This document shows positions 17,401 to 24,863 of a stretch of 64,000 nucleotides of DNA, piece by piece. The DNA lies in the NCBI RefSeq assembly GCF_018383905.1, contig NZ_JAGYWA010000004.1, forward strand, positions 537,201-601,200. Reading direction: 5' to 3'. The position numbers and the translations under genes are program-made. The notes beneath the pieces are model-generated. The model ran no database searches. It was given only the letters and a program-made list of their open reading frames with translations, and was not told the origin of the DNA. Source of the DNA: Flavobacterium branchiicola (GTDB taxonomy: Bacteria; Bacteroidota; Bacteroidia; Flavobacteriales; Flavobacteriaceae). Position 1 is the first letter of the stretch. Every line of letters starts with the position of its first letter.

Positions 17401-17966
17401 TTTTCTAATCTTCTGAAAAGAATAGGGTGGCACCAGGCAGGATTTGCGCCTGTGATTAAAAAAGTATCCGCCAATTCGATATCATCGTAAGCAATTGGAA
17501 CAGAATCTTCTCCGAAAGTCTTTTTATAACCGACAACGGCAGAACTCATGCAAAGTCTGGAATTGGTATCGATGTTGTTTGTTTTCAGAAAACCTTTTAC
17601 CAATTTATTGACCAAATAATATTCCTCGGTTAAACATTGTCCTGAAATATAAAAACCAACACTGTCTGGTCCGTGTTTTTTTATGATGGATGAAAAAACA
17701 GCCGCTGCACGGTCAAGTGCGGTGTCCCAGCTTACGCGTTCGAGCGGGTAATTTTTGCTTCCGCGCATTTCAGGATATAAAATTCGGTCTGAAGTATCGT
17801 TAACTACGTAGTGCAAATTCATTCCTTTAGAACATAACATTCCTTTATTTACCGGATGATCTTTGTCGCCTTCAACCATTACACCATTTTTAGCATCGTT
17901 GGTTACGATTATTCCGCAGCCAACGCCACAATAGGAACAGGTAGTTTTGATTTTGGTACTTTGCAT
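14451..17966 (-). CDS. Assimilatory nitrate reductase: molybdopterin domain fused to FAD reductase and BFD [2Fe-2S] domain
   Basis: A 1171-residue fusion. Residues 1-685 form a NasC/NarB-type catalytic part with a [4Fe-4S] site (C10, C13, C17, C45) and the molybdenum ligand C139 in NSRLCMSSAV. From about residue 698 a pyridine-nucleotide-disulfide oxidoreductase follows, with IAIVGAGAASFRFI and VVIIGGGLLGLELAAAL. The C-terminus (about 1119-1171) is a BFD-like [2Fe-2S] domain with C1122-x-C1124 and C1156-x2-C1159. It therefore combines what NasC and NasB do separately in other bacteria and should reduce nitrate with NAD(P)H in the cytoplasm. An Fnr-type regulator gene is divergent from it. Confidence 0.92.
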   Translation of the reverse strand: MQSTKIKTTCSYCGVGCGIIVTNDAKNGVMVEGDKDHPVNKGMLCSKGMNLHYVVNDTSDRILYPEMRGSKNYPLERVSWDTALDRAAAVFSSIIKKHGPDSVGFYISGQCLTEEYYLVNKLVKGFLKTNNIDTNSRLCMSSAVVGYKKTFGEDSVPIAYDDIELADTFLITGANPAWCHPILFRRLEKHKEKNPKIKVIVIDPRRTDTAAFADLHLQIIPGSDIILYHAIARRIIEKGHVDHDFVKNNAENFKQYKDLVLGTSLEKASKLCGISVNDIKLAADIIGKAKGFISLWAMGLNQSAVGVDKNTALLNLSLLTGQVGKPGSGPFSLTGQPNAMGGREVGGMATLLAAHKDIANPTHRKEVADFWGVDEISDKPGLTATEMFEALESGKMKAVWIICTNPLVSLPDSRRIEKALQNAKFVVVQDISHNADTAKFADLLLPAAGWLEKEGTMTNSERRISYLPKGINAPGEALPDIEILIRFAKKMNFNGFNFNSAEEIYKEHCALTKNTNIDISFLNYNRLKTEGTFQWPVPDYGHPGTPRLFTDKKFYTPSGKAIFNLPVSIENTSVQPNAEFPFILTTGRIRDQWHTMTKTGKVSRLLTHIPSPVLEINPIDAYKNEIKNGDIVTVTSKNGEVRVKAKVTDSIKEKVLFLPMHWGKQLENDLNRTNNLTNTVVDPVSKEPDFKYTTVSITKYVKPFQKIAIVGAGAASFRFIQNYREFNTTDEIIVFSNEMNPFYNRVLLPEYMTGEFSWEQLLKVKDGEAFSKLKITMKAGVAIEKLDPKQKTIIDSEGQFHTFDSLILATGSRPFVPENAQLHLPGRFTVRKKEDADRLKKHLDSTNLPPEEQHVVIIGGGLLGLELAAALKHKKVKTTIVQRASRLMERQLDLISSKLLAEEVQLRDIQIYFDNEVSTVFETDNPNEIEIALKSGKIITANAIVYTIGTIPNIEIARESGLSCGRGVKVNQYLQTSNPDIFAIGEIAEFNNKLFGITSAAEEQADILANFLAGDISSYYKGSILMNILKLEDINLCSIGDIEIPENDDSYEEIIFSDLKKRYYKKCIVKDDLLVGAILMGDKNEFAEFKTMIESKIELSDKRNLLLRGSSTAKPVLGKLVCSCSQVGAGNIEETIKSGVNDFTDLCKNTGAGLGCGSCKTEVKEILAKCK

Positions 17967-18055
17967 TATAGTTTGGTTTTGGATACTATTTTACTAAATG
18001 AGTTTTGATTTTAAATAAATCACGTACTTAACTCAAAACAAAAATAAGTATTATT

Positions 18056-18071
18056 TACGTATTAATACTTA
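18056..18071. promoter_or_regulatory. Putative Fnr-family operator between nitrate reductase and regulator genes
   Basis: TACGTA-TTAA-TACTTA, an inverted repeat with one imperfect position, stands 90 bases before the nitrate reductase start and 80 before the regulator start. A further TAAGTA (18046-18051) lies next to it with 4-bp spacing. On the minus strand TATTTTTG follows, and on the plus strand TATTTTTG at 18091-18098, both TAnnTTTG matches. Shared control of both genes and autoregulation are inferred. Confidence 0.6.
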
Positions 18072-18150
18072 ATTTTTGAATTTATTTTTTTATTTTTGAT
18101 GAAAAGAAATGAGGAACAACAAATACGTTTAATGCTGAAAAATTGAACTC

Positions 18151-18855
18151 ATGAAAGAAGAACAAGCTATTTGTTATAGTTGCACTAATGAAAATTGTTT
18201 CATTAAAAAGCATCTGCATTTGGAGCAAATGAAACAATATGTTTTGAAGAAGCATAGTTTTGTTTGCAAAAAATCGCAGCAATTTATTACGGAAGGTGCG
18301 CCGTTGCAGGGACTTTATTTTATTTGTTCAGGAAAAGTAAAAACGGTAAAAACCGGAATTAACGGTCGTGAACAAATTGTGCGTTTAACTACAAATGGTG
18401 ATACAATAGGTTTTCGCGGATTCGGAACGAGTAAACGTTATTTGATTGGTGCTTACGCGTTGGAGGATACTGTTTTGTGTAATTTCAGTAATGAAACCAT
18501 GATGGAAATTTTACAGCACGTTCCCGAGTTTACCTATGCTTTAATGTTGTTTTATGCTGAAGAATTAAATAAAAGTGAAAACAATATTCGAAAAATTGCA
18601 CATATGAATGTCCGCGAACGTGTGATTGATTTGCTGCTTTATATTCATCGAAAATTTGGGCAAATTAACGGTTTAATTGATATTGAGCTTTCGCGAAAGG
18701 AAATTGCAGATTTTGCCGGAACTACAGAAGAACAAGCAATTCGTATTTTATCAAGTCTAAAAAAAGAAGGATTGATCAAAGCAGAAGGAAAACGTGTTGG
18801 GATTTTGGGAATTTCAGAGTTGAGAACTGAAATTATGGAGCATAAATATTTTTAA
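18151..18855 (+). CDS. Crp/Fnr-family transcriptional regulator with N-terminal cysteines
   Basis: A 234-residue regulator. An N-terminal cluster C8-x2-C11-x4-C16 and further C39 recall the cluster-binding cysteines of Fnr. A cyclic-nucleotide-type beta domain follows (FITEGAPLQGLYFICSGKVK), then a dimer helix and a C-terminal Crp helix-turn-helix (LSRKEIADFAGTTEEQAIRILSSLKKEGLI). It is divergent from the nitrate reductase gene and shares a spacer holding a palindrome of Fnr-type spacing. A role as oxygen, NO or redox sensor for nitrate genes is likely by context. Whether it binds an Fe-S cluster cannot be told from sequence alone. Confidence 0.88.
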   Translation: MKEEQAICYSCTNENCFIKKHLHLEQMKQYVLKKHSFVCKKSQQFITEGAPLQGLYFICSGKVKTVKTGINGREQIVRLTTNGDTIGFRGFGTSKRYLIGAYALEDTVLCNFSNETMMEILQHVPEFTYALMLFYAEELNKSENNIRKIAHMNVRERVIDLLLYIHRKFGQINGLIDIELSRKEIADFAGTTEEQAIRILSSLKKEGLIKAEGKRVGILGISELRTEIMEHKYF

Positions 18856-18920
18856 GGTTCTAAGTTGCTAAGATTCTAAGAGGCTTAGGTTTTGCTGTGT
18901 ATTCTTTAAGTACATTTATT

Positions 18921-18948
18921 GTAGAGACGCACTGCAGTGCGTCTCTAC
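18921..18948. terminator. 28-bp perfect palindrome between convergent genes
   Basis: GTAGAGACGCACTG followed by its exact reverse complement. It lies between the regulator stop (18855) and the stop of the convergent methyltransferase (18961), where a bidirectional terminator would be expected. No T-run follows, so it may instead be a repetitive palindrome. Confidence 0.55.
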
Positions 18949-18960
18949 GTCGGGTGGGTT

Positions 18961-19581
18961 TTATTTTTTTCTTCCCACAAATCGAATTACAGAACCGGTT
19001 CCGTTATGGAATAAACCTTCACTGAGTTCGATTTCTTTTTCTTCCAGTTCGATGATTTCGTAGTTAGGAAAATCTGCTTTTATTTCTTCTATTGAAAATA
19101 AAGATTCGATGTCTTTTGGTCCGCCTACTTTTTCATTTTTGGTAACGTATTCCAAATGCTTTTTACTGAAAGCTTCAAAAATAATAATACCGTCTTTTCG
19201 TAAAAGTTTATCCAATTGTTTATGAATATCCGATTTTATTGCTGCCGGGAAATGCGCATAAATTAAAGCGATCACATCAAATTGTTCTTCATAAAAGTCT
19301 AAAACTTCTAATTCGCCAACTTGGTAATCAATCGAAACATTGTTGCTTTCTGCGAGGCGAAGTGCTTTGTTTCTGCCTTCTTCACTAATATCAAAAGCAG
19401 AAGCTTCCCAGCCTGATTTTGCTGCAAAAATGGCATTTCTTCCTTCGCCTTCTGCAGGGAAAAGAATGGTTCCGGTTTCTAGTTTTTCAATTTGTTGTTT
19501 TAGGTAATTGTTAGGTTCTTCGCCGTAAGCAAACTCTTCAGTTTTGTAACGGTCGTCCCATCTTTGAGTCCAGTTGTTCAT
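18961..19581 (-). CDS. SAM-dependent methyltransferase (TehB/thiopurine type)
   Basis: A 206-residue class I methyltransferase. The start [13 protein letters not shown] and the early motif [11 protein letters not shown] are typical of TehB-like small-molecule methyltransferases. Motif I is [17 protein letters not shown], followed by [15 protein letters not shown] and [12 protein letters not shown]. Substrate is unknown; related proteins methylate tellurite or thiols. Its stop lies opposite the end of the Fnr-type regulator gene and its start follows an endonuclease-like gene by 5 bases, so those two are probably one transcript. Confidence 0.8.
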   Translation of the reverse strand: MNNWTQRWDDRYKTEEFAYGEEPNNYLKQQIEKLETGTILFPAEGEGRNAIFAAKSGWEASAFDISEEGRNKALRLAESNNVSIDYQVGELEVLDFYEEQFDVIALIYAHFPAAIKSDIHKQLDKLLRKDGIIIFEAFSKKHLEYVTKNEKVGGPKDIESLFSIEEIKADFPNYEIIELEEKEIELSEGLFHNGTGSVIRFVGRKK

Positions 19582-19586
19582 TTAGT

Positions 19587-20300
19587 TTATATATTAAATT
19601 TGATTATTAAAGGTTTGTGATCGCTGTGCATCGTCCAGTCTTGATAATTTCCGATTTCGACATTTTCTAATCTTTCTATAAAATCATTTGAGGCAAAGCA
19701 ATAATCAAGATGATACGGTTTGTTTTCATGGTGATACAGATACCAGGTCGGATGCTGTTCTTTACCTTGAATTTGATTGAAGTATTTATGATAGGTACTA
19801 AAAATATTTTTTTCTGCCAATTTATTTACTACTGTCGTATGATTTCCTTCTCTTCTCGGTTTATCCCAAATGGTATTGCTGTTGAAATCTCCAATTAAAA
19901 TGGTTTTGTTTTCTTGGATTAAATTGTCATAATAATTAATTGCTTTCCAAACCTGAGTTACGTAAGCCCCATCTTTGTCTGATGGATTATTTGCCCAAAC
20001 AGCAAATAAAGTAAAATCAATTTTTCCGCCAGTTACAGCAATTGGAAGAATGTTTTTAAAATCCGGATTATGACAATCCATTAACTGAAATCGATAATCA
20101 CTATAAGAAAAAACGCCAAGTCCTTTATGCGGATTTGTTCCATACCAAAGAATATCTAAAGGTAATTTTGTGTTGTCCGGAAATTTGAGTTTATCAGGAC
20201 TTTCACACTCAGAAATTACAGCAATATCAGGATTGAAAGCTTGAAGATACTGAGCTTTTTTTCTGAATGCCATGTTGCAATTCCAAGCGATGAGTTTCAT
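19587..20300 (-). CDS. Endonuclease/exonuclease/phosphatase family protein
   Basis: A 237-residue protein of the EEP fold. Visible motifs are LIAWNCNMAFRKK at the N-terminus, ISECESPDK carrying the metal-binding Glu, ILIGDFNSNTIWD in the middle, and MHSDHKPLIIKF at the C-terminus with the catalytic His. No signal peptide is seen. The family includes DNases, RNases and phosphodiesterases, so the substrate is open. It is the upstream gene of a probable pair with the methyltransferase at 18961. Confidence 0.82.
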   Translation of the reverse strand: MKLIAWNCNMAFRKKAQYLQAFNPDIAVISECESPDKLKFPDNTKLPLDILWYGTNPHKGLGVFSYSDYRFQLMDCHNPDFKNILPIAVTGGKIDFTLFAVWANNPSDKDGAYVTQVWKAINYYDNLIQENKTILIGDFNSNTIWDKPRREGNHTTVVNKLAEKNIFSTYHKYFNQIQGKEQHPTWYLYHHENKPYHLDYCFASNDFIERLENVEIGNYQDWTMHSDHKPLIIKFNI

Positions 20301-20368
20301 ATTTAATTGTCTTTTGAGAAATCAAATTAATTGAAAATGACTCATCAAATATACCTATTTAAAAGCAA

Positions 20369-20407
20369 AAAAACACCCTTTTTCAAAATGCGAAAAAGGG
20401 TGTTTTT
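20369..20407 (-). terminator. Rho-independent terminator of the porin gene
   Basis: AAAAACACCCTTTTTC and GAAAAAGGGTGTTTTT form a 16-bp stem with a 7-base loop, 24 bases past the porin stop. On the minus strand the hairpin is followed by a T-rich stretch. Confidence 0.8.
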
Positions 20408-20430
20408 AAAATTTTATATAGATGAAATTT

Positions 20431-21690
20431 CTATTTCTTATAAGTGAAAATTCTAGGATCTACAGAGATCATTAACCAAGCCCAGTTGTTAGAATGACTG
20501 GTATCTCCGCCTTTAACAATTTCCATAGTTTTTGAACCAAACATTTGAGAATAACCTCCGGAAAGCGTAATATTCTTTTTGAAATTATATCCAAATGTAG
20601 CATCAATCTCCGTTCCTAAATACGAATCCATTTTTTCATTTAGAGGTGTAACAACATCTGCAGCTGATAAGAATACATGCGGAATTAAAGCAAATTGCCA
20701 TTTGTTTACATTGTAATTCAGTTTAATGAAAGCGTCTTGTAAACCAACATTTTTTAAGTGGTTTCCAACATAAAAATAATCCATGTAACCATTGAATCCG
20801 TGGTTGGTTCCGAAAATAGGGTTAAATGATTTTATTACTGTACTTCCGTCATTAGAATCTTTTCCAGATAAGAATTCATAACCTAAACCAGCTTTAAAAC
20901 TATCAGTAATATTGTATCCAAAATTTGCTGCGATATTATAGGCACTAACTTGTAAATCGGTGCTTTTTCCGGTTTGTCCGTAGAGCCAGAAGTTAGTATC
21001 GATTTTACCTTTTTTATAAGTTAAATAAGGTCCGAAGGTTTGTGTATAATCGACCAATAATTTATTAGCAAGATTAGTATATTCGTAACCTGTATTAAGT
21101 GCTAAAAAGCTTAAACCAAAATCGCTGTTGAATTGATTGTGGTACCATGCATATTGCATTGCTTTATAATTAGCAACGGTGTAAGGTGTCTGTACAACGT
21201 TTTCTGCATTTGAATTATAGGCACCTCCAAAATCTAATTTTTGTTTTTCGCTATGGTAAGAAACAGTTAAGGCATCATGGCTTTGACCTTGTTGTGCCCA
21301 GTCCATTTCACCTAGAATACGCTGGTTGTCATAAGAAAGAACCTGACGCCCCATTCTGGCACTCCATTTTTCTGTGAAGTTATATTGTGCCCAGGCTTCA
21401 AAAACGGCAACACCATTTTTATCGGCAGTTGTTGCGGGAGCTACATCGCCCCAGGTTCTGGTGTTTTGAAAAGTTAATTTTACAATAAAATCGTCTTGTT
21501 TGTAGTTGAAATTTAAACGCGAACGTTGTGAAATTTGCGATGTACCTTCCTGGCCATAAAGTAAAGGTTGTTTGTAGCCATTTCTGTATTCAAATCGAGG
21601 CCTTATTTGCAGATTTACATCTAATTCCTGTGCCTGAAGTTCAAAGCTGATTCCGACAAGTAATAAAATAATTAATTTCAGTTTATTCAT
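20431..21690 (-). CDS. Outer-membrane beta-barrel porin, alginate-export type
   Basis: A 419-residue protein with a signal peptide (MNKLKLIILLLVGISFELQAQ). The mature part alternates aromatic and polar residues as in beta barrels, with RPRFEYRNGY, RSRLNFNYK, AWAQYNFTEKWSARMGRQVLSYDNQRILG near the N-terminal half, the last matching the alginate-export porin domain. It ends in a beta strand (WLMISVDPRIFTYKK). It is 78 bases downstream of narK in the same direction, so nitrate or nitrite passage through the outer membrane is the likely job. Alginate itself is not implied. Confidence 0.8.
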   Translation of the reverse strand: MNKLKLIILLLVGISFELQAQELDVNLQIRPRFEYRNGYKQPLLYGQEGTSQISQRSRLNFNYKQDDFIVKLTFQNTRTWGDVAPATTADKNGVAVFEAWAQYNFTEKWSARMGRQVLSYDNQRILGEMDWAQQGQSHDALTVSYHSEKQKLDFGGAYNSNAENVVQTPYTVANYKAMQYAWYHNQFNSDFGLSFLALNTGYEYTNLANKLLVDYTQTFGPYLTYKKGKIDTNFWLYGQTGKSTDLQVSAYNIAANFGYNITDSFKAGLGYEFLSGKDSNDGSTVIKSFNPIFGTNHGFNGYMDYFYVGNHLKNVGLQDAFIKLNYNVNKWQFALIPHVFLSAADVVTPLNEKMDSYLGTEIDATFGYNFKKNITLSGGYSQMFGSKTMEIVKGGDTSHSNNWAWLMISVDPRIFTYKK

Positions 21691-21768
21691 GATTCATGGT
21701 TTTAATTATGAGGCAAATTTATAAGATTTTTTCCTTTAAAAATGTGATTAAAATCATATTGTTGTTAT

Positions 21769-23247
21769 TTATTGTGCATCCAGTGCTAAAACCAATTCAG
21801 GTTGTTTTTTTGGTGCCATTTTTAAAATAGTATAGTGCATCCAAACCAGACAAATAGTTGAAAACAGGAGAATAAAAATCCATGAGCTTGACCAGATTCC
21901 GGTTGCAGTAAGTAAATATCCGAAAATAATTGGGCCAAAGAAACCTCCTAAACCGCCAATCATTCCAACCATTCCACCTACAACACCAACTTCTGTAGGG
22001 AAGTATTCCGGAATATGTTTGTAAACCGCTGCTTTTCCAATTCCCCATGAGATTCCGATCAGAATTACTAAAATCAGGAATACCCACATATTGGCGTCAA
22101 ATTTTATAACGGTTACACCTTTTGCGATCAATTCTTTTTTTGCCACATTTTGATTGTTTGCTACAACCACATCCTGCCAGCTTGAAGTTGTTGGAAAAAT
22201 GGTGTTTTCGCTTGAGTTTATTTTCTTTTGCGCAATTGGATATTCTTTGTCTCCAACTTTTACGGTTTTATCACTAATTTGATTTACAACTCCTTTTTTA
22301 GCCGCTAATATTCCCGGCCCCGAAGTCATAATTTCCATTTTTGGAATTGCTAATAAAGCACTTAAAACAACGGAAGAACTCAATACCCAATACATAACTT
22401 TTCGGGCTCCGAACTTATCAGATAAATATCCTCCAAAAGCTCTGATTACACCAGAAGGCAAGCTGAACATGGTTGCAAATAAACCGCCCATAACTAAACT
22501 CGTTTGGTAAACATTCATAAAGTTTGGTAACAACCATTGAGAATACGCGACAAAGCATCCGAAAACTAAGAAATAATAAGCTCCAAAGCGCCAAACTCTT
22601 TCTGATTTAAGCGGTGTAAGCATTTGGGAAATAGTTTTGGTATTGTTTTCTAATTTTTTGTTTTTAGCGAAAATTAAAAAGGCAATGCCAATTACAACTA
22701 AAGAAACAGCATAAATTACAGGAAGTATTTTCCATCCATTTTGCGGATCGTTTATTGAAAAATGATTTAATAAGGAAGGAGCTAAGAATGTAGTAATTGC
22801 GGCTCCGGCATTTCCCATTCCGAAGATTCCTAATGCGCGCCCTTGCCATTCTTTTGGATACCAGATAGAAGTGTAGCCAATTCCGACTGCAAAACTAGTG
22901 CCGACCATTCCGAAGAAGAAACTAAGTACAGCAAACATAAAAAAGCTGTCAGCGTAGGGAAGGAGGAATAACGGAATTGAACTGAGTAATAATAAAAGAG
23001 AGAAAACATATTTTCCGCCAAATTTATCTGTTAAGATTCCAATTGGCAAGCGCATTATAGATCCTGTCAAAATCGGAATTCCAAGAAGCCATCCAACCTG
23101 AATAACATCCCAGTGGAAAATTCCGTTATCGACTAGAAAGGTTACTAAAACCCCATTTAAAGTCCAACAGGCAAAACACACTGTAAAAGCCAATGTGTTC
23201 AAAAATAAAATTTTGTGTGATTGCGATAGTGAGTTTGTATTTTTCAT
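21769..23247 (-). CDS. narK: NarK-type nitrate/nitrite MFS transporter
   Basis: A 492-residue transporter of the nitrate-nitrite porter family. Both family signatures are visible: FAVGIGYTSIWYPKEWQG...GIFGMGNAGAA and GGMVGMIGGLGGFFGP. About 70 polar residues (VVNQISDKTVKVGDKEYP...KELIAKGVTV) are inserted in one loop in the second half, longer than in NarK of Escherichia coli. I chose the ATG at 23247 (MKNTNSLSQ); an upstream TTG would translate the palindromic leader. It should import nitrate for the reductase at 14451. Confidence 0.92.
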   Translation of the reverse strand: MKNTNSLSQSHKILFLNTLAFTVCFACWTLNGVLVTFLVDNGIFHWDVIQVGWLLGIPILTGSIMRLPIGILTDKFGGKYVFSLLLLLSSIPLFLLPYADSFFMFAVLSFFFGMVGTSFAVGIGYTSIWYPKEWQGRALGIFGMGNAGAAITTFLAPSLLNHFSINDPQNGWKILPVIYAVSLVVIGIAFLIFAKNKKLENNTKTISQMLTPLKSERVWRFGAYYFLVFGCFVAYSQWLLPNFMNVYQTSLVMGGLFATMFSLPSGVIRAFGGYLSDKFGARKVMYWVLSSSVVLSALLAIPKMEIMTSGPGILAAKKGVVNQISDKTVKVGDKEYPIAQKKINSSENTIFPTTSSWQDVVVANNQNVAKKELIAKGVTVIKFDANMWVFLILVILIGISWGIGKAAVYKHIPEYFPTEVGVVGGMVGMIGGLGGFFGPIIFGYLLTATGIWSSSWIFILLFSTICLVWMHYTILKMAPKKQPELVLALDAQ

Positions 23248-23248
23248 A

Positions 23249-23278
23249 GTACTTATATTTTTATGTAAAAATAAGTAC
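23249..23278 (-). promoter_or_regulatory. Inverted repeat abutting the narK start codon
   Basis: GTACTTAT (23249-23256) and ATAAGTAC (23271-23278) enclose 14 bases, and the start codon follows one base after the repeat. In the transcript this could fold over the translation start. The arms contain the same TACTTA/TAAGTA words as the operator sites, so it may instead be a further protein-binding site. Confidence 0.45.
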
Positions 23279-23324
23279 AACAACTTAGTTAAAACCTGCT
23301 AAAACGCAGTTTTTGAAAAATAAT

Positions 23325-23340
23325 TACGTATTTATACGTA
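23325..23340. promoter_or_regulatory. Putative Fnr-family operator before narK
   Basis: TACGTA-TTTA-TACGTA, a perfect 6-4-6 palindrome, 78 bases before the narK start and just after the stop of the response regulator gene. It has the same spacing as the sites at 4006, 18056 and 30961. No good TAnnTTTG box directly follows it here. Confidence 0.6.
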
Positions 23341-23344
23341 TTTT

Positions 23345-24004
23345 TTAAATCAATGAATACTCAGCCGCTTTATTAGAAAGTTCCATTAAGTTTTTTACTT
23401 TCAGTTTTTTCATCAGGTTAAATCGGTGCACTTCGGCAGTTCGTTTACTGATATCAAGAGCTTCGGCGATTTCTTTATTTCCTTTTCCAGATAATAAAAG
23501 AGTAAGAATTTCTTTTTCTCTTTTGGTAATCATCATTTCTTCGCCTAAAGTTTGTTTAGGTTCTAATGATGTTGCTGAATTTGTAAGTTGACCAATTAAA
23601 ATAGAAGAAATATCGCCACTGAAATATTTTCCTCCAGCAGAAACGATATGTAGTGCTTTCAAGAATTCTTCTTTGCTTGAACCTTTAAGTAAATAACCAT
23701 CGGCTCCGGCTTTGATAGATTTTAAGACATATTCTTCTGATTCGTGCATCGAAAGCATAATGATTTTTACGTTGTTACCTTCGCTTCTAAGTTTTTCTAC
23801 TACCTCGATACCGGTTAAGTTTGGCATACGAATATCTACTATAAGTAAATCAGGTTTAGTTGCTGCAACAACTTCCAGCGCATCTGCACCGTCAATTGCT
23901 TCGCCTGCAACCTCGATGTTTGCTTCGTTTTCTAATAAAGATTTGATTCCGTCTCTAACAAAAACATGGTCATCTGCCAGCACTACACGAATGATATTAC
24001 TCAT
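23345..24004 (-). CDS. NarL/FixJ-family response regulator
   Basis: A 219-residue response regulator. The receiver domain has the acidic pair D11-D12, the phosphoacceptor D57 in LLIVDIRMPN, and IKAGADGYLLKGSS. The C-terminal LuxR-type helix-turn-helix is MMITKREKEILTLLLSGKGNKEIAEALDISKRTAEVH. The NarX-like kinase at 25009 is on the same strand about 1 kb upstream, separated by repeats, and the two probably form a nitrate-sensing pair. TACGTA half sites at 24033 and 24066 lie in its leader, hinting at control by the Fnr-type regulator. Confidence 0.9.
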   Translation of the reverse strand: MSNIIRVVLADDHVFVRDGIKSLLENEANIEVAGEAIDGADALEVVAATKPDLLIVDIRMPNLTGIEVVEKLRSEGNNVKIIMLSMHESEEYVLKSIKAGADGYLLKGSSKEEFLKALHIVSAGGKYFSGDISSILIGQLTNSATSLEPKQTLGEEMMITKREKEILTLLLSGKGNKEIAEALDISKRTAEVHRFNLMKKLKVKNLMELSNKAAEYSLI

Positions 24005-24032
24005 AGTTTACTTAATTTTGATTCTGGATTTT

Positions 24033-24071
24033 TACGTATATTCATCTAAAAAGAAGACGCTAATATACGTA
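24033..24071 (-). promoter_or_regulatory. Two TACGTA half sites before the response regulator gene
   Basis: TACGTA occurs at 24033-24038 and at 24066-24071, each with a TATT neighbour but no clear second half at 4-bp spacing. They may be weak sites for the regulator whose full palindromes occur elsewhere in the region. Confidence 0.35.
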
Positions 24072-24176
24072 CTTTTTTAAAAATAAATTCCAAATTCCAA
24101 GATTAAAAAATCATTAGAAAAAGAGGCAATTTCAATAGCAATGACAATGTCAATTCGAAATCGTAAAAGTCAAACG

Positions 24177-24271
24177 TTTGTCAGGCTGAGCGAAGTCGAA
24201 GCCCATGCAAAGAGACTTCACAATCTTTGTCGATTTATTGTGCGGTCCTTCGACTTCGCTCAGGAAGACAA
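24177..24271. repeat. CTGAGCGAAGTCGAAG inverted-repeat element
   Basis: Ends are TTTGTCAGGCTGAGCGAAG on the left and CTTCGCTCAGGAAGACAA on the right, enclosing about 45 bases. A relative with GGAG in place of GAAG is nested in another repeat at 9240-9308. Confidence 0.65.
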
Positions 24272-24329
24272 TAGAAGTGTTTCAACTTTGTCAAATTTTG
24301 AAATTTTGACAAAGTTTTTACCCCTCTAG

Positions 24330-24461
24330 TTTGTCATCTCGACGAAGGAGAGATCGCACGCGGGATTCTACAAAGATTGGTGATTTAGATTGCGGAGTTC
24401 CTTGTGAAGATCTGCTTCGCCTGTTCGCTATCGCTCGGGTCTCCTTCGTCGAGATGACAAG
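24330..24461. repeat. TTTGTCATYTCGACG element, copy a, with inserted 27-bp unit
   Basis: Ends are TTGTCATCTCGACGAAGGAG and CTCCTTCGTCGAGATGACAA. The middle has ATTCTACAAAGATTGG and GCGGAGTTCCTTGTG, shared with copies at 27635 and 34060. At 24414-24440 a 27-bp unit (GCTTCGCCTG...CGCTCGGGT) sits between GATCT and CTCCTTCG, which are contiguous in copy b. Confidence 0.75.
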
Positions 24462-24503
24462 ATTGTGTTGAGTTTATACTCAACTTTGTCAAAGTTTGGT
24501 TTT

Positions 24504-24631
24504 CAATTGCCTCCAGCTTTAGCTGGAGGTTTTGTAGATGAATTAAAGGGCTTTAGCCAAATGCATAAGTTTGGCTAAAGCCCTTTTTAGGACTTATTTT
24601 AGATACCTCCAGCTAAAGCTGGAGGCAATTG
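24504..24631. repeat. Triple-hairpin REP-like element (CCTCCAGCTTTAGCTGGAGG)
   Basis: Two outer hairpins, CCTCCAGCTTTAGCTGGAGG and CCTCCAGCTAAAGCTGGAGG, are bounded by CAATTG at both ends. Between them, 24547-24589 has AAAGGGCTTTAGCCAAA and its complement. The whole is a BIME-like palindrome. No transposase is nearby. Confidence 0.75.
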
Positions 24632-24692
24632 ATTGTTTTTTTTACTTATTTAAGTACGGATAAATTCTAAACTTCTTCTGAAACCGTTTACC

Positions 24693-24742
24693 CGCGAGAG
24701 GGATAGGAGCTGGCTACCGAAGTAGCGCGGATAGCCCGACAG
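24693..24742. other. Two-box hairpin element, second copy
   Basis: GAGAGGGATAGGAGCTGGC and GCGCGGATAGCCCGAC flank a short hairpin GCTACCGAAGTAGC. The right box resembles AGCGGACAGCGGGA at about 12892-12906. Structured RNA or a mobile palindrome are both possible. Confidence 0.45.
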
Positions 24743-24797
24743 CATCCCGATAAGAGGGCGAATAAAGATAACGTATATTAGCCCTCTTATTGGGATG
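24743..24797. repeat. CATCCCGATAAGAGGGC inverted repeat
   Basis: CATCCCGATAAGAGGGC (24743-24759) and GCCCTCTTATTGGGATG (24781-24797) pair with one G-T position, leaving a 21-base loop. It lies inside the repeat-rich spacer. Confidence 0.65.
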
Positions 24798-24863
24798 GTG
24801 GCTCACCATTATTAATTAGATAATTAGAGAATGTGTCAATTAGAAAATTATTTGACCACCCAG

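Noticed and set aside
23248..23283. Longer narK start at an upstream TTG
   Set aside because: The extra 12 codons coincide with the inverted repeat next to the ATG, and the ATG form matches the expected NarK N-terminus.
24141..24329. Short plus-strand open frame in the regulator-kinase spacer
   Set aside because: It is made of inverted repeats found elsewhere in intergenic DNA.
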